This document shows positions 16,596 to 30,418 of a DNA stretch of 47,484 nt, piece by piece. A program made the translations under genes and the position numbers. The notes under the pieces are model-generated. The model was not told the origin of the DNA, searched no databases, and saw nothing but the letters and a program-made list of their open reading frames with translations. The number at the start of each line of letters is the position of its first letter. Position 1 is the stretch's first letter. This DNA comes from Porphyromonas sp. oral taxon 278 str. W7784 (GTDB taxonomy: Bacteria; Bacteroidota; Bacteroidia; Bacteroidales; Porphyromonadaceae). The stretch is taken from assembly GCF_000467855.2 (NCBI RefSeq), contig NZ_KI259241.1:1-47484 (forward strand), read 5' to 3'.

Positions 16596-18797
16596 TTAGT
16601 TCCCTGGGATCGTAGCAGACGGAGAAGCAATGTCAGAGAAGAGACAGAGTGGGAAGGAGAAGTAGCGCGTCCCATCCTGGGGGAGATCCTTGATGTACGC
16701 TGTGGTCGTAGAGCCTGTCTTGTAGACGTAGCTGAAGACCTTCTCACTAACTCCATAGTTCTCCTTAGTGCGGACGATCCAGTGACCCACCAGGGAATTG
16801 TCCGTACTCGACTTACGGCAGAGAAGACCCGAAGGACCAGTAATGGCTCGCGCATTCTGGTCATACTCTGCAGGAAGAGAGGCAGAGGGATAAGCACCCT
16901 TAAGAGGCTTACCATACCTCAGCTCACTTGAGCGCGTGACGACTGGGAACTGTGGCTTGCCCCCCTCCACATTGGGGTCCGTATAAGTAGGACCATAGAG
17001 GAGGAAGAAGCGCCCAACCACCTTATGACCATTGAACTTGAGAAGATCATCTCCTGATGCATTACGGAAGACCTGCTTCGTTTCGAGGTCCTGCGCTGTA
17101 TTGATCTCACTATTCTCACCTATATAGCAAGAGTGGATACGGAGTCGCCCTAACTCAAAGACATACATATAGGCCACTCGGCTCTTATTATCCTTGACCA
17201 ATAGAGACTCATCTCCTCCTGCAGCCTTATAGGCCTGCACTTCAGCGGTCGTAGGCTTCCCGAAGCGAAGAGCATAGATCGGGTGACGATGAGATAGGTT
17301 ACCTTGCCCTACGAGGATATTCAAAAGGTCTTCAGGGAGGGTTCCATTGATAGAGCCTCTCCAGAAGGAACTCTTGCCAGCAAAGCGCTGACCTGCGACC
17401 TCGACGGTCTCAGTCCTCTCACTTGAATAGGGAGCCGTACTCTGATAGTAGACCGGATGATTATTGGTAGCTATGAGGTCTGGAGGGAAGATACCTGCCA
17501 CCTCTTCGATCGTCGGGATATGGAGGTTTAGCTTCTTTCCATTGAGTTCAAGATTCTTAATCTGATCGTGGGAGACATCATTAGCTCGGAAGAACAGCCC
17601 TACTGAATCGCGGACAAATGCCGTCGGTACATTACGCCAGAAAGGTCTATAGGGCTCCCCTTCGATGAAGGGGAACAAGATCCCTGGACGGACTGTGCCA
17701 GTGATGACCGAAGCAGAGCCTCCCTGGGGCTTGTAGTACATACTGTAGTTCCAGTACTGCAGAGGGATGGCATTGGGGCGAATCGGGCTCGTGCTCTTTC
17801 GGATCAAGATCGTAGTCAGAGCGAGCTTGCCTGCTTTATCCTGGGGGAACACCTTGGAGGTCTCCTCAGCTAGATACTTCGCCTGAAGAGTAGGGTCACT
17901 GAAGACAGGACGGATATACCCTTCATAGTCCTGGTCTCTACCATCCTCCTTGGAGACCAATGGAGCATAGACGATATAGGACCCGGCACTAGCTTTGCTC
18001 TGCAGAGTCAGTGCTGACGGAAGCATATAGGTACGAATAGAGAACTCTGGGCTGGTATCATCACTCGTAGCGAAGAACTCCCTGCTATCCTTAGGGTGAG
18101 CGAGCTTAAGACCCGTCGCACCGAGACCATGGAGTTCGAGTCCGGTGATCGTCAGAGACTGCTCTGTATCATTGGTAATCTTACAGCGGATGAGGCTCCC
18201 GATAATGCGGAACTTCATAGCCTTTTCCTTGCAAAACTTCTTGTTATCGCTTGTCTCGACAGATGCCTCTGCCTTTGCCTGGAGGGCGATCGGGAAGTCT
18301 TTGATTGCCGTACGAGGCCCTGTCTCAGCATAGTGAGGTGCCGTAGTAGGATAAGCCTCTAGAGTCTTTGGCCAACCATCCGTACTGAAGCCGATGAAGA
18401 CAGAGAGGCGAACCTGAGGGTTAGCAACAACCGAGGCTCGGACTAAGACATCCCCCTTGAAAGAGAGCTTCTTACCTCCTCCGCTCACCTTCAGCTTAAT
18501 CGGGGTGAGGTCTGAGCCTCTAGTCCCATCCTGCGAGGAGACAGCAAAGAGGGCATTGACCTCTTCACCATCGGTGAACTTGGGTGCAAGCGTAGAGCGC
18601 CCCCCAGAAGTACCAGGCTCGAGCTCTAGGGCCCGAGCAAACTCATCGAGGGGATCACTGACATCCCCCTCTAGGTCGAGCGCAACTTGGCGTGTCTCAC
18701 CCGAAGCGTCGTCAGGCTCCGGAATGGATGGTTGAGCATCCCTCTGACACGCCGTGAATGCCAACATCGTGGCAAGAAGTAGTAAAATTTTCTTCAT
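16596..18797 (-). CDS. large surface-type lipoprotein, family not recognised
   Basis: Predicted 733 residues. The signal peptide MKKILLLLATMLAFTAC ends in a lipobox with Cys17, followed by a negatively charged, Pro/Asp/Glu-rich stretch (20-50). An acidic segment after the lipid-bearing Cys is typical of surface-exported Bacteroidota lipoproteins. The N-terminal third has the feel of fimbrillin-like proteins (VNALFAVSSQDG near 80, then beta-rich segments), but I cannot assign it to a named family. The remainder is beta-strand and aromatic rich with no catalytic motif that I recognise. It is followed by the 46-residue peptide gene. Upstream is an unusually AT-rich leader. Confidence 0.7.
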   Translation of the reverse strand: MKKILLLLATMLAFTACQRDAQPSIPEPDDASGETRQVALDLEGDVSDPLDEFARALELEPGTSGGRSTLAPKFTDGEEVNALFAVSSQDGTRGSDLTPIKLKVSGGGKKLSFKGDVLVRASVVANPQVRLSVFIGFSTDGWPKTLEAYPTTAPHYAETGPRTAIKDFPIALQAKAEASVETSDNKKFCKEKAMKFRIIGSLIRCKITNDTEQSLTITGLELHGLGATGLKLAHPKDSREFFATSDDTSPEFSIRTYMLPSALTLQSKASAGSYIVYAPLVSKEDGRDQDYEGYIRPVFSDPTLQAKYLAEETSKVFPQDKAGKLALTTILIRKSTSPIRPNAIPLQYWNYSMYYKPQGGSASVITGTVRPGILFPFIEGEPYRPFWRNVPTAFVRDSVGLFFRANDVSHDQIKNLELNGKKLNLHIPTIEEVAGIFPPDLIATNNHPVYYQSTAPYSSERTETVEVAGQRFAGKSSFWRGSINGTLPEDLLNILVGQGNLSHRHPIYALRFGKPTTAEVQAYKAAGGDESLLVKDNKSRVAYMYVFELGRLRIHSCYIGENSEINTAQDLETKQVFRNASGDDLLKFNGHKVVGRFFLLYGPTYTDPNVEGGKPQFPVVTRSSELRYGKPLKGAYPSASLPAEYDQNARAITGPSGLLCRKSSTDNSLVGHWIVRTKENYGVSEKVFSYVYKTGSTTTAYIKDLPQDGTRYFSFPLCLFSDIASPSATIPGN

Positions 18798-18936
18798 AGG
18801 CTTGTATTATGGAACAAACAATAATATGAGACACTCCGTCCATATTAGGAGTATACGGTCGCTCCTACATTAGGAAGATCTATATTTATCAGTATAGACC
18901 TAACTTTTAGAACAAAGAAATCTCACGTTCATCCCA

Positions 18937-18944
18937 CAAATGTA
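18937..18944 (-). promoter_or_regulatory. probable -7 promoter element of the lipoprotein gene
   Basis: TACATTTG on the minus strand, 140 bp upstream of the start codon, in the AT-rich leader. It matches TAnnTTTG. A 6-bp inverted repeat ATGTAA/TTACAT (arms at about 18940 and 18957) overlaps it. Confidence 0.4.
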
Positions 18945-19203
18945 AGTAATATAAAATTACATAGAGGATATTTATTTTACATACAATACAAAACATAAGT
19001 TTGTAGAGTAACATTTATATACAATCCACCTCTACACTTTATCAAGTCACATAGAATATCCGAATTAACAAGTAATATAGAGCATCTTTGAAATCTAACC
19101 GAGAGGAGAAGAGAAAAATATAAATCAGCTACCCCATCCCCTCCTATTTCAATTCTTCATCACCAAACACCTGGGGAGAAGACAAGCCTACCATTGGTCA
19201 CAA
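18945..19203. other. AT-rich gene-free region
   Basis: The stretch up to about 19130 is markedly richer in A and T than the rest of the window, and no open frame looks coding. Two similar short motifs, ACATAGAGGATAT and ACATAGAATATCC, occur about 80 bp apart. I see no tRNA, insertion sequence or attachment site. Confidence 0.5.
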
Positions 19204-19276
19204 AAGCGACCCATGCATGGGTCACCTCAGTCACCCATTCATGGGTCGTCTCGGTGACCCATAAATGGGTCGCCAA
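19204..19276. repeat. GACCCAT palindrome array (3 units, 24-bp pitch)
   Basis: Three tandem palindromes: GACCCATGCATGGGTC (19208-19223), CACCCATTCATGGGTC (from 19232) and GACCCATAAATGGGTC (from 19256). They are spaced exactly 24 bp with 8-nt gaps between cores. Only the two central bases and one outer base differ. The flanks are CAAAAGC on the left and GCCAAAGGGGG on the right. The layout mirrors the GACCTAC arrays, but the core sequence and pitch differ by one base. Confidence 0.85.
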
Positions 19277-19492
19277 AGGGGGCCATGATAGGACTTCTTC
19301 GCTCCCCTGCTTCTGCCCCCGCCTTCTCCCGCCCTAAAGCCTTCTCTTCACTCGCCTTCATTCGCTATCCGTCCCCTCTTCATTCCGTCTTCCTTCCCCA
19401 CCCAACTAAAAGGAGGGAAACATCAAAGCCTCCTCTACTCTCTCACGGGCGAGCGCTTCCCACAACCACTACCTAGCCGAAGCAGAAACGAC
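19277..19492. other. pyrimidine-rich gene-free region
   Basis: The plus strand is dominated by C and T (many CTTC, CCC and TTC runs), much like 120-345 at the left edge of the window. The open frame here is of low complexity and not credible. No RNA gene or mobile element is seen. Confidence 0.45.
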
Positions 19493-19538
19493 AGAGGGGC
19501 TACCCTCCTCCCCGCAGGTCGGATAGGCAGTCCCTCTC
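19493..19538 (-). terminator. hairpin downstream of the Spy/CpxP-like gene
   Basis: An AGAGGGGCTACC arm pairs with GGCAGTCCCTCT about 20 bp later, with two wobble pairs. It is followed on the minus strand by GTCGTTTCT. It lies about 75 bp after the stop codon at 19610. Its sequence is related to the hairpin at 16362-16400. Confidence 0.5.
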
Positions 19539-19609
19539 GAGGAGAAGAAGATACACCAAGCTTAGCACTCGGTAGTCCGCACAGATCTTCCTCAGGTAAG
19601 CGCCTTCAG

Positions 19610-20188
19610 CTAGCGCCGGTGTCGATAGATGCGGATATCCCGTAGAAACTTATTATTGCGCAGGATCGAATCCACGGACTCCCGGCTAAGATGATTAGGG
19701 ATGCGTACGCCCCGTAGGAACTTATTGTTGCGCAGGATCGAATCCACAGACTCCCAGTTGATATGGGGAAGCCGCCCGAGACGCACCATCGTATGGCGAT
19801 CCAGCTGGTAGATACGCTCGACCTGCTGGGGGCTCAGGAAGCGACGGTACTCCTTGTAGTACTTCTTGCGGATGGCTAGGATCTGTTCGCTACGCTCGAA
19901 GCCTTCCCTGATCGTCCGGTCGACCTCAGCATCCGTGCGATCAGAGGGCTTCACACTCTCCTCGGGAGAGAGCGCCCAGATCTCTCGCTGCTGCATGAGG
20001 TAGAGGGATTCGAACTTGCGTGCCGTCTCTTCGTCGAAGCCGAGCATCCTAGAGATGTACATGGCTTGTGCCTCGCTGAGCTCTTGGCGTGATATACGGA
20101 TCTTCTCACCCTGTGATTGGCCGTATAGGGCAGGACTCACGAGGAGCGTCAGGGTCACTAGGACCAGCTTCATTAGGTTTCTCATCAT
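19610..20188 (-). CDS. exported Spy/CpxP-like protein with duplicated C-terminal segment
   Basis: Predicted 192 residues (191 if the second ATG at 20185 is used). A signal peptide (1-23, cleaved after LYG) is followed by a charged helical protein with a FLSPQQVERIYQL motif (about 117-129), reminiscent of the LTxxQ motif of Spy/CpxP envelope-stress proteins. The C-terminus contains a 24-residue tandem repeat built on SVDSILRNNKFLR, encoded by two 45-bp stretches with 42 identical bases. The gene follows the sigma and anti-sigma genes and is likely part of that operon. It may sense or buffer envelope stress, which is inference from position. Confidence 0.65.
   Translation of the reverse strand: MMRNLMKLVLVTLTLLVSPALYGQSQGEKIRISRQELSEAQAMYISRMLGFDEETARKFESLYLMQQREIWALSPEESVKPSDRTDAEVDRTIREGFERSEQILAIRKKYYKEYRRFLSPQQVERIYQLDRHTMVRLGRLPHINWESVDSILRNNKFLRGVRIPNHLSRESVDSILRNNKFLRDIRIYRHRR
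19639..19755 (-). repeat. 72-bp-period direct repeat inside the Spy/CpxP-like gene
   Basis: Copies at 19639-19683 and 19711-19755 are identical at 42 of 45 positions. All three differences are A/G exchanges. The 72-bp period keeps the reading frame and duplicates 24 residues. Confidence 0.9.
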
Positions 20189-20200
20189 GATCTTATTGGA

Positions 20201-20569
20201 TTAGTTTGTTGTGTAGGCTTCGTCTTCGTAGACGCTCAGGATGAAGGCCTGATCTGAGGGGCTGAGCTTCTCGAAGGCGAGGGAGATATCTTCGGGAGAA
20301 GGGGGAGCAGGCGAAGGAGACTCTCGGAGCGGGGCGAAGCTGATGATCGCCCAGAGCACTACGGCGACCATCGCCACCGCTCCGCCTACCCACGGGAGGA
20401 TATGCCGAGCTCGCATGCGACGAACTGGTACCGCATCGGGGGGCGCAGCGCTCGCCTCTCGCTCCCGAGCGATCGAGGCAAGCACCGCCTTCTCGATGGC
20501 GTCAAACGTCCCTTCGGGTACGGAGTAAGGCATTCGACGGGGGAGCTTATCTAGATCTAGTTCTTCCAT
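20201..20569 (-). CDS. anti-sigma-factor-like single-pass membrane protein
   Basis: Predicted 122 residues from the ATG at 20569. An alternative ATG at 20581 would overlap the sigma gene by 8 bp and add MISP. A cytoplasmic N-terminal part of about 55 residues is followed by one membrane segment (about 58-78, rich in Val, Ala and Ile), a Pro/Ser-rich stretch and a short acidic C-terminus. It lies directly behind an ECF sigma gene, the normal place for an anti-sigma factor that holds sigma at the membrane. No zinc-binding HxxxCxxC motif is visible, so it is not a classical ZAS protein. Confidence 0.6.
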   Translation of the reverse strand: MEELDLDKLPRRMPYSVPEGTFDAIEKAVLASIAREREASAAPPDAVPVRRMRARHILPWVGGAVAMVAVVLWAIISFAPLRESPSPAPPSPEDISLAFEKLSPSDQAFILSVYEDEAYTTN

Positions 20570-20573
20570 AGGG

Positions 20574-21128
20574 CTAATCATTCTCTTTGAGGTACTTCAT
20601 TATTCTCTCTTTCGCCAAGTGATAGTTGGCTTTGGCACTGCTAGGAGTGCCGTCGATGACTCGAGCGATGTCCTCGTAGCTCATCTCTTCGTAGTAGCGG
20701 AGGTTGAAGGCTAGCTGTTGCTTCTGTGGGAGTCTAAGGATCGCTTGCTGTAGGCGAAGGAGGATCTCCTCTTCGCTGACGGCTTGTCCGCCATCACTGG
20801 GAGCATGGGGGAGCTGGCTGGGGAGTAAGTCCTCCAGAGCGGTTATGGGCTCACGTCGGCGCTCCAGAGAGCGAAGGGCTTCCCCCGTGGCGATCGTATA
20901 GATCCAGCTCCTGAGACTCCCTGCCCTATCCCGCTTCGGGAGGGCACGATAGACACGGATCCAAGTCTCCTGAGCTGCATCCTCGGCATCTTCGTGTACG
21001 ACGACTAGGCGACGTATATGCCAATAGATACGCTCATTGTAAGCGCCCATCAGCAAGAGGAAGCCCTGCTCCAGCGACTCCTCTAGGGAGCGAGTCAGCT
21101 CTTCGTCGGTTAGTGGCAGTCTAGTCAT
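20574..21128 (-). CDS. ECF RNA polymerase sigma factor
   Basis: Predicted 184 residues, the size of sigma-70 group 4 factors. Region 2 (about 20-85) contains the DAEDAAQETWIRVYRAL core-binding helix and the -10 recognition segment SLRSWIYTIATGEAL. Region 4 (about 130-182) has LPQKQQLAFNLRYYEEMSYEDIA and a helix-turn-helix ending at the C-terminus. It heads a three-gene operon with an anti-sigma-like protein and an exported helical protein, suggesting control of an envelope response. The target promoters are unknown. Confidence 0.93.
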   Translation of the reverse strand: MTRLPLTDEELTRSLEESLEQGFLLLMGAYNERIYWHIRRLVVVHEDAEDAAQETWIRVYRALPKRDRAGSLRSWIYTIATGEALRSLERRREPITALEDLLPSQLPHAPSDGGQAVSEEEILLRLQQAILRLPQKQQLAFNLRYYEEMSYEDIARVIDGTPSSAKANYHLAKERIMKYLKEND

Positions 21129-21246
21129 TCGTTCTCGTTTTATCGGTCTCTATACCCCTAAGACCTGCCTAATGTCCCAAAGTCAAATCGAGGAGAATAA
21201 TTCTTGGGGGGTAGAGCTACCGACGCTCCTACGATACGAATATAGT

Positions 21247-21292
21247 AAAGCCCCTCCTGAAGACATCATCGGACGCCTTGAGGAGGAGCTTT
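21247..21292. repeat. imperfect hairpin between the sigma gene and the RhuM remnant
   Basis: Arms of 12 bases (21247-21258 and 21281-21292) pair with one mismatch around a 22-nt loop. Neither strand has a strong T-tract, so termination is uncertain. Confidence 0.35.
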
Positions 21293-21316
21293 AGGATAGA
21301 GGCTTTGTGAGGGTAC

Positions 21317-22052
21317 TTAGCCCTTCAGCGCCCTGAGATCTCGGTCAAGTTCACGGATACTCTCTAGATGCTACGCCTCACGCTCGTGCTCACGGTAAAG
21401 AGCATACTGCCCTTCAGCCCGATGGAGGGCGAGCTCATGAGTGATCTTACCCACATGGTCTAGGATCGTATATTCATTCATCGTCATGATGAGGCCTAGG
21501 CACTCGATCCAGTCCTTCATATACATCGGTCGCTACGCTTGAGCTTCGGCGAAGGCCAGATATTGCTCGACGATCAGCTTCAGCGCTTGGAGCTCCTCCT
21601 CGGTGAGGTAGTTCTTCCCAGCCGTCACATCTGCCTGGCGCACCTTGCCTGGTACCTTCGCCGTGGTCAGCCCCATCATCGGGAGCGAAGCATTCGCCCG
21701 GTAGTAGATGAGTTCGGCTACCGTCTGTCCACTGACGAAACCTCGTGCCCTGCTGGGACTTCACCCGATAGCCGACGGAGATGATGACATCAAGATTGTA
21801 GAAGTTCGTGGGCTTAGTAGAAAAATCGGAAATCCCGATTTTTCTCTTCGTCTCCTCCTCACGAAGCTCCCCCTCCTCATAGATATGGAGGACGTGCTCA
21901 TTGACCGTCGTGCGTGACTTCCCGAAGAGAGTAGCCATCTGGTCAAGCGAGAGCCATACGGTCTCGTCGTCCATACGGATATCAAGCCGGATCGTCCCAT
22001 CTTGGGACTCGTAGAGTAGGATAGATTCGGTAGAATTGAGCCGTGTAGCCAT
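21317..22052 (-). pseudogene. decayed RhuM-family virulence protein gene
   Basis: The N-terminal about 110 residues read as an intact RhuM domain (IRLDIRMDDETVWLSLDQMA, then NEHVLHIYEEGEL and YNLDVIISVGYRVKSQQGTR). The frame then shifts at about 21735. The missing middle of about 50-60 residues has been deleted at a GTCAGTGG junction. The C-terminal part continues in another frame with VAELIYYRANASLPMMGLTT and KNYLTEEELQALKLIVEQYL. A TAG interrupts it before RPMYMKDWIECLGLIM, and a second stop follows near REHEREA. The remnant ends at the TAA at 21317. RhuM genes are often accessory and linked to restriction or islands, but no other island gene is here. Confidence 0.8.
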
Positions 22053-22097
22053 AAGATCAACTCGTATGATCTATAGTGCGAAGGTAGAGTAGATACA

Positions 22098-22142
22098 CAA
22101 AAAGCCCCGCCCTAAGGCGTCAGACGACACCTTAGGGCGGGG
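22098..22142 (-). terminator. Rho-independent terminator of rpoC
   Basis: A 13-bp perfect stem CCCCGCCCTAAGG (22105-22117 with 22130-22142), extended by an inner GTC/GAC. On the minus strand CTTTTTGTG follows. It lies 24 bp past the rpoC stop codon and ends the large ribosomal/RNA-polymerase transcript. Confidence 0.9.
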
Positions 22143-22165
22143 TGGATAATTAGTGGAGGAGGGGA

Positions 22166-26527
<4,362 letters not shown>

Positions 26528-26554
26528 AATCGATATGGGAAATAATTCGGGATC

Positions 26555-29500
26555 TTATTCGAGAGAGAAGCTCAGACCTAAGCCCTTGAGCTCATTAAGA
26601 AGGACGTTGAGTGACTCTGGGATACCTGGAGTAGGCATAGGATCACCCTTGACAATCGCTTCGTAAGCCTTGGAGCGACCATGGACATCATCTGACTTGA
26701 TCGTCAGGATCTCCTGTAGGATGTGCGAAGCACCGAAGGCTTCGAGCGCCCAGACTTCCATCTCCCCGAAGCGCTGGCCCCCATGCTGCGCCTTACCACC
26801 GAGTGGCTGCTGCGTGATGAGTGAGTAAGGACCGATCGAACGAGCGTGCATCTTGTCGTCGACCATGTGACCGAGCTTGAGGAAGTAAGTGACACCGACC
26901 GTCGCAGGCTGGTCAAAGCGCTCACCCGTCCCCCCATCGTAGAGGTAGGTCTTACCATTGCGAGGCAGGCCAGCCTTATCTGTCCAAGCGTGCATATCGT
27001 CTAGCGATGCGCCGTCGAAGATAGGCGTAGCGAACTTGCAGTCGAGACGACGACCTGCCCATGCTAGGACTGCTTCGAAGATCTGCCCGAGGTTCATTCG
27101 CGAAGGCACACCAAGAGGGTTCAAGCAGAGGTCAACGGGCGTACCATCTTCGAGGAAGGGCATATCTTCCTGACGTACGACCTTGGAGACAATACCCTTA
27201 TTCCCGTGTCGACCTGCCATCTTATCCCCGACCTGGATCTTACGCTTCTTAGCGATGTAGACCTTAGCCATCTGGATGATACCAGAGGGAAGTTCATCCC
27301 CCATCGTTTCGTCGAGCTTCTTACGACGAAGATCGGACTCGTATTCCTTAGACTTCTTCAGGTAGTTGGAGATGACTTCGGTGATGAGCTTATCGGTATG
27401 TTCGTTGCCCGTCCAGCCAGAGAAGATGATCTCGTTATAGTTCAGTGCTTCGAGCTCCGTACGAGAGAACTTTGCTCCCTTGCGGATCTTCTCGACACCG
27501 AGGAAGTCCTTCACGCTGTTCTTACAGGTCTTTCCGGTGGTGAGCTTATGAAGCTTGTCGAGGAAGAGCTCACGAAGTTCAGCCTGCTTGCGCTCAGCCT
27601 TCTCTTCGAGAGAAGCAATCGCATCCTTCAGTTCGGTACGATTCTTCTTCGTTGCCTTAGAATAGAGCTTGGTATCAACGATAACCCCACGGAGCGAAGG
27701 CGTAGCCTTGAGTGAAGCATCCTTCACGTCACCCGCCTTATCACCGAAGATCGCACGTAGAAGCTTTTCTTCTGGCGTAGGATCAGACTCACCCTTAGGA
27801 GTGATCTTACCGATGAGGATGTCACCGGGCTCTACACGAGCACCGACACGGATGATACCGTGCTCGTCGAGGTTCTTGGTAGCGTCGTCGCTGACATTAG
27901 GAATGTCGTTGGTCAGTTCTTCCAGACCACGCTTCGTCTCACGTACCTCGAGCGTATACTCGTCGACATGGACGGAGGTGAAGAAGTCTTCGCGGACGAG
28001 ACGTTCGTTCAGCACGATCGCATCTTCGTAGTTGTAGCCCTTCCATGGCATGTAAGCGACCTGGACATTACGGCCAAGAGCAAGCTCACCTGCCTGTGTC
28101 GAATATCCTTCTGTCAGTACATCACCTGCCTCGACACGCTGCCCCTTGAAGCAGATAGGACGCAGGTCGATGGTCGTGCTCTGGTTCGTCTTGCGGAACT
28201 TAGGTAGGCTGTAGGTCGTGATTGGGTCTTCGAAGCTGACGAAGAGCTCATCATCCGTACGATCGTAGCGGATCTTGATGCAGGTAGCATCGACGAAGAC
28301 GACTTCACCAGCACGCTCTGCGACGATCTGCGTACGAGAGTCACGCACCAGCTGCCCTTCGATACCAGTCCCGACAATAGGAGCTTCGGGGCGGAGAAGA
28401 GGTACAGCCTGACGCATCATGTTCGATCCCATGAGTGCACGGTTAGCATCATCGTGCTCAAGGAAGGGGATGAGCGAAGCGGCAATCGAAGCGATCTGCG
28501 TAGGAGCGACGTCCATGAGCTGGACTTCTGCCGGTGTGACGACAGGGAAGTCTGCTTCCTTACGAGCCTTAACAGCGTCACGGATGAAGCGACCTTCTTC
28601 GTCCAGAGGAGCATTCCCCTGAGCTACGATGAGGTCTTCTTCTTCCTCTGCGGTGTAGTACTTCAGAGCTTCTTCAGAGAAGTCTACCTTACCGTTCTCT
28701 ACACTTCTATATGGAGTGGTGATGAAGCCAAGGTCATTGATCTTCGCATAGACACAGAGCGAGGAGATCAGACCGATGTTTGGGCCTTCAGGCGTCTCGA
28801 TAGGGCAGAGACGACCGTAGTGGGTATAGTGTACGTCACGTACTTCGAAGCCGGCACGTTCACGAGAGAGACCGCCAGGACCAAGGGCCGAGAGACGGCG
28901 CTTGTGCGTGATCTCTGCCAGAGGATTCGTCTGGTCCATGAACTGCGACAGCGCATTCGTGCCGAAGAAGGAGTTGACGACCGAAGAGAGTGCCTTAGCA
29001 TTGATCAGATCCGTGGGGACGAAGACTTCGTTGTCACGGACATTCATGCGCTCACGGACGGTACGAGCCATACGGGCCAGACCGACACCGAACTGATTGT
29101 ATAGCTGCTCCCCGACGGTACGTACACGACGATTAGAGAGGTGGTCGATATCATCGACGATCTCCTTCGAATTGACAAGAGCGATCAGATACTTGATGAT
29201 CGCTACGATATCTTCGTTGGTGAGGACACGTACTTCAGGATAGATGTCGAGACCTAGCTTCTTATTGATACGGTAGCGACCTACCTCGCCGAGGTCATAG
29301 CGCTTATCCGAGAAGAAGAGGTTCGAGAGGACTTCACGTGCGTTGGCCTCGTCAGCGGGATCGGCATTACGCAGCTGACGATAGATGTAGTAGAGAGCAT
29401 CATGCTCCGAATTACAAGGGTCCTTCTGAAGGGTATTGAAGATCAGGGTGAAGTCCAGAGAGTCCTCGGTCTTCTCCTTATGCAGAAGGATGGTCTTGTT

Positions 29501-30367
29501 GCTTGATTCGAGGATGAGATCAATATTGTCTTCAGTGATCTCTGCCTCACGCTCGACGAGGACGGTGATACGCTCCATGGAGACGACTTCGCCCGTATCC
29601 TCATCACTGAGGTCGTCGATATAGGTCTTGGTAACACGTCCGGCGAGACGTCGTCCTAGGTGCTTCTCGAGGTTGGCACGAGTCACCTTCACCTCTTCAG
29701 ATAGATCGAAGAGGTCGAGGATCTGCTTATCCGACTCGAAACCAATAGCACGCAGCAGGGTCGTGACAGGGAGCTTCTTCTTACGATCGATATAAGCATA
29801 CATCACATTGTTGATGTCCGTAGCGAACTCGATCCAAGAACCCTTGAAGGGGATAATACGTGCCGAATAAAGCTGCGAGCCGTTGGTGTGCGTGCTCGTC
29901 CCGAAGAATACCCCCGGAGAGCGGTGCAGCTGCGAGACTACGACACGCTCAGCTCCGTTGATGACAAACGTCCCCGACTCCGTCATATAAGGGATATAGC
30001 CCAGGAAGACATCCTGCACGACGGTGCTGAAGTCCTCATGGTCAGGGTCTGTACAAGACAGCTTCAGCTTAGCCTTCAGAGGGACGCTGTAGGTCAAGCC
30101 ACGGCTCAGGCACTCCTCGATAGTGTACTTGGGGGGATCGACATAGTAATCGAGGAATTCGAGAACAAAGTTATTACGCGTATCTGCGATAGGGAAGTTC
30201 TCATTGAAGACTCGATAGAGGCCCTCTGACTTACGGCTCTCCGTGGCGGTGTCCAGCTGGAAGAAGTCACGGAAGGACTTCAGCTGCACCTCTAGGAAGT
30301 CTGGGAAGACTAGAGGATTCTTTATCGAAGCAAAGTTGATTCTCCCTGATTGTGGAATGGAAGCCAT
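26555..30367 (-). CDS. rpoB: DNA-directed RNA polymerase subunit beta
   Basis: Predicted 1270 residues. The rifampicin-binding region is recognisable around [20 protein letters not shown] and the following [16 protein letters not shown]. The C-terminal catalytic-cleft motif [14 protein letters not shown] is intact. It forms the catalytic core with RpoC. It follows rplL after 117 bp that contain a strong hairpin (30419-30451) likely to partially attenuate read-through. No frameshift or insertion is apparent. Confidence 0.98.
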   Translation of the reverse strand: MASIPQSGRINFASIKNPLVFPDFLEVQLKSFRDFFQLDTATESRKSEGLYRVFNENFPIADTRNNFVLEFLDYYVDPPKYTIEECLSRGLTYSVPLKAKLKLSCTDPDHEDFSTVVQDVFLGYIPYMTESGTFVINGAERVVVSQLHRSPGVFFGTSTHTNGSQLYSARIIPFKGSWIEFATDINNVMYAYIDRKKKLPVTTLLRAIGFESDKQILDLFDLSEEVKVTRANLEKHLGRRLAGRVTKTYIDDLSDEDTGEVVSMERITVLVEREAEITEDNIDLILESSNKTILLHKEKTEDSLDFTLIFNTLQKDPCNSEHDALYYIYRQLRNADPADEANAREVLSNLFFSDKRYDLGEVGRYRINKKLGLDIYPEVRVLTNEDIVAIIKYLIALVNSKEIVDDIDHLSNRRVRTVGEQLYNQFGVGLARMARTVRERMNVRDNEVFVPTDLINAKALSSVVNSFFGTNALSQFMDQTNPLAEITHKRRLSALGPGGLSRERAGFEVRDVHYTHYGRLCPIETPEGPNIGLISSLCVYAKINDLGFITTPYRSVENGKVDFSEEALKYYTAEEEEDLIVAQGNAPLDEEGRFIRDAVKARKEADFPVVTPAEVQLMDVAPTQIASIAASLIPFLEHDDANRALMGSNMMRQAVPLLRPEAPIVGTGIEGQLVRDSRTQIVAERAGEVVFVDATCIKIRYDRTDDELFVSFEDPITTYSLPKFRKTNQSTTIDLRPICFKGQRVEAGDVLTEGYSTQAGELALGRNVQVAYMPWKGYNYEDAIVLNERLVREDFFTSVHVDEYTLEVRETKRGLEELTNDIPNVSDDATKNLDEHGIIRVGARVEPGDILIGKITPKGESDPTPEEKLLRAIFGDKAGDVKDASLKATPSLRGVIVDTKLYSKATKKNRTELKDAIASLEEKAERKQAELRELFLDKLHKLTTGKTCKNSVKDFLGVEKIRKGAKFSRTELEALNYNEIIFSGWTGNEHTDKLITEVISNYLKKSKEYESDLRRKKLDETMGDELPSGIIQMAKVYIAKKRKIQVGDKMAGRHGNKGIVSKVVRQEDMPFLEDGTPVDLCLNPLGVPSRMNLGQIFEAVLAWAGRRLDCKFATPIFDGASLDDMHAWTDKAGLPRNGKTYLYDGGTGERFDQPATVGVTYFLKLGHMVDDKMHARSIGPYSLITQQPLGGKAQHGGQRFGEMEVWALEAFGASHILQEILTIKSDDVHGRSKAYEAIVKGDPMPTPGIPESLNVLLNELKGLGLSFSLE

Positions 30368-30418
30368 CTATTGATTCTTTGAATAAAAGGAGGGTTCGGG
30401 AATTATTAGACACGAAAT

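Noticed and set aside
19285-19476. Short plus-strand frame after the GACCCAT array
   Set aside because: Low-complexity Ser/Pro/Leu product from C/T-rich DNA, no start context and no relatives recognised.
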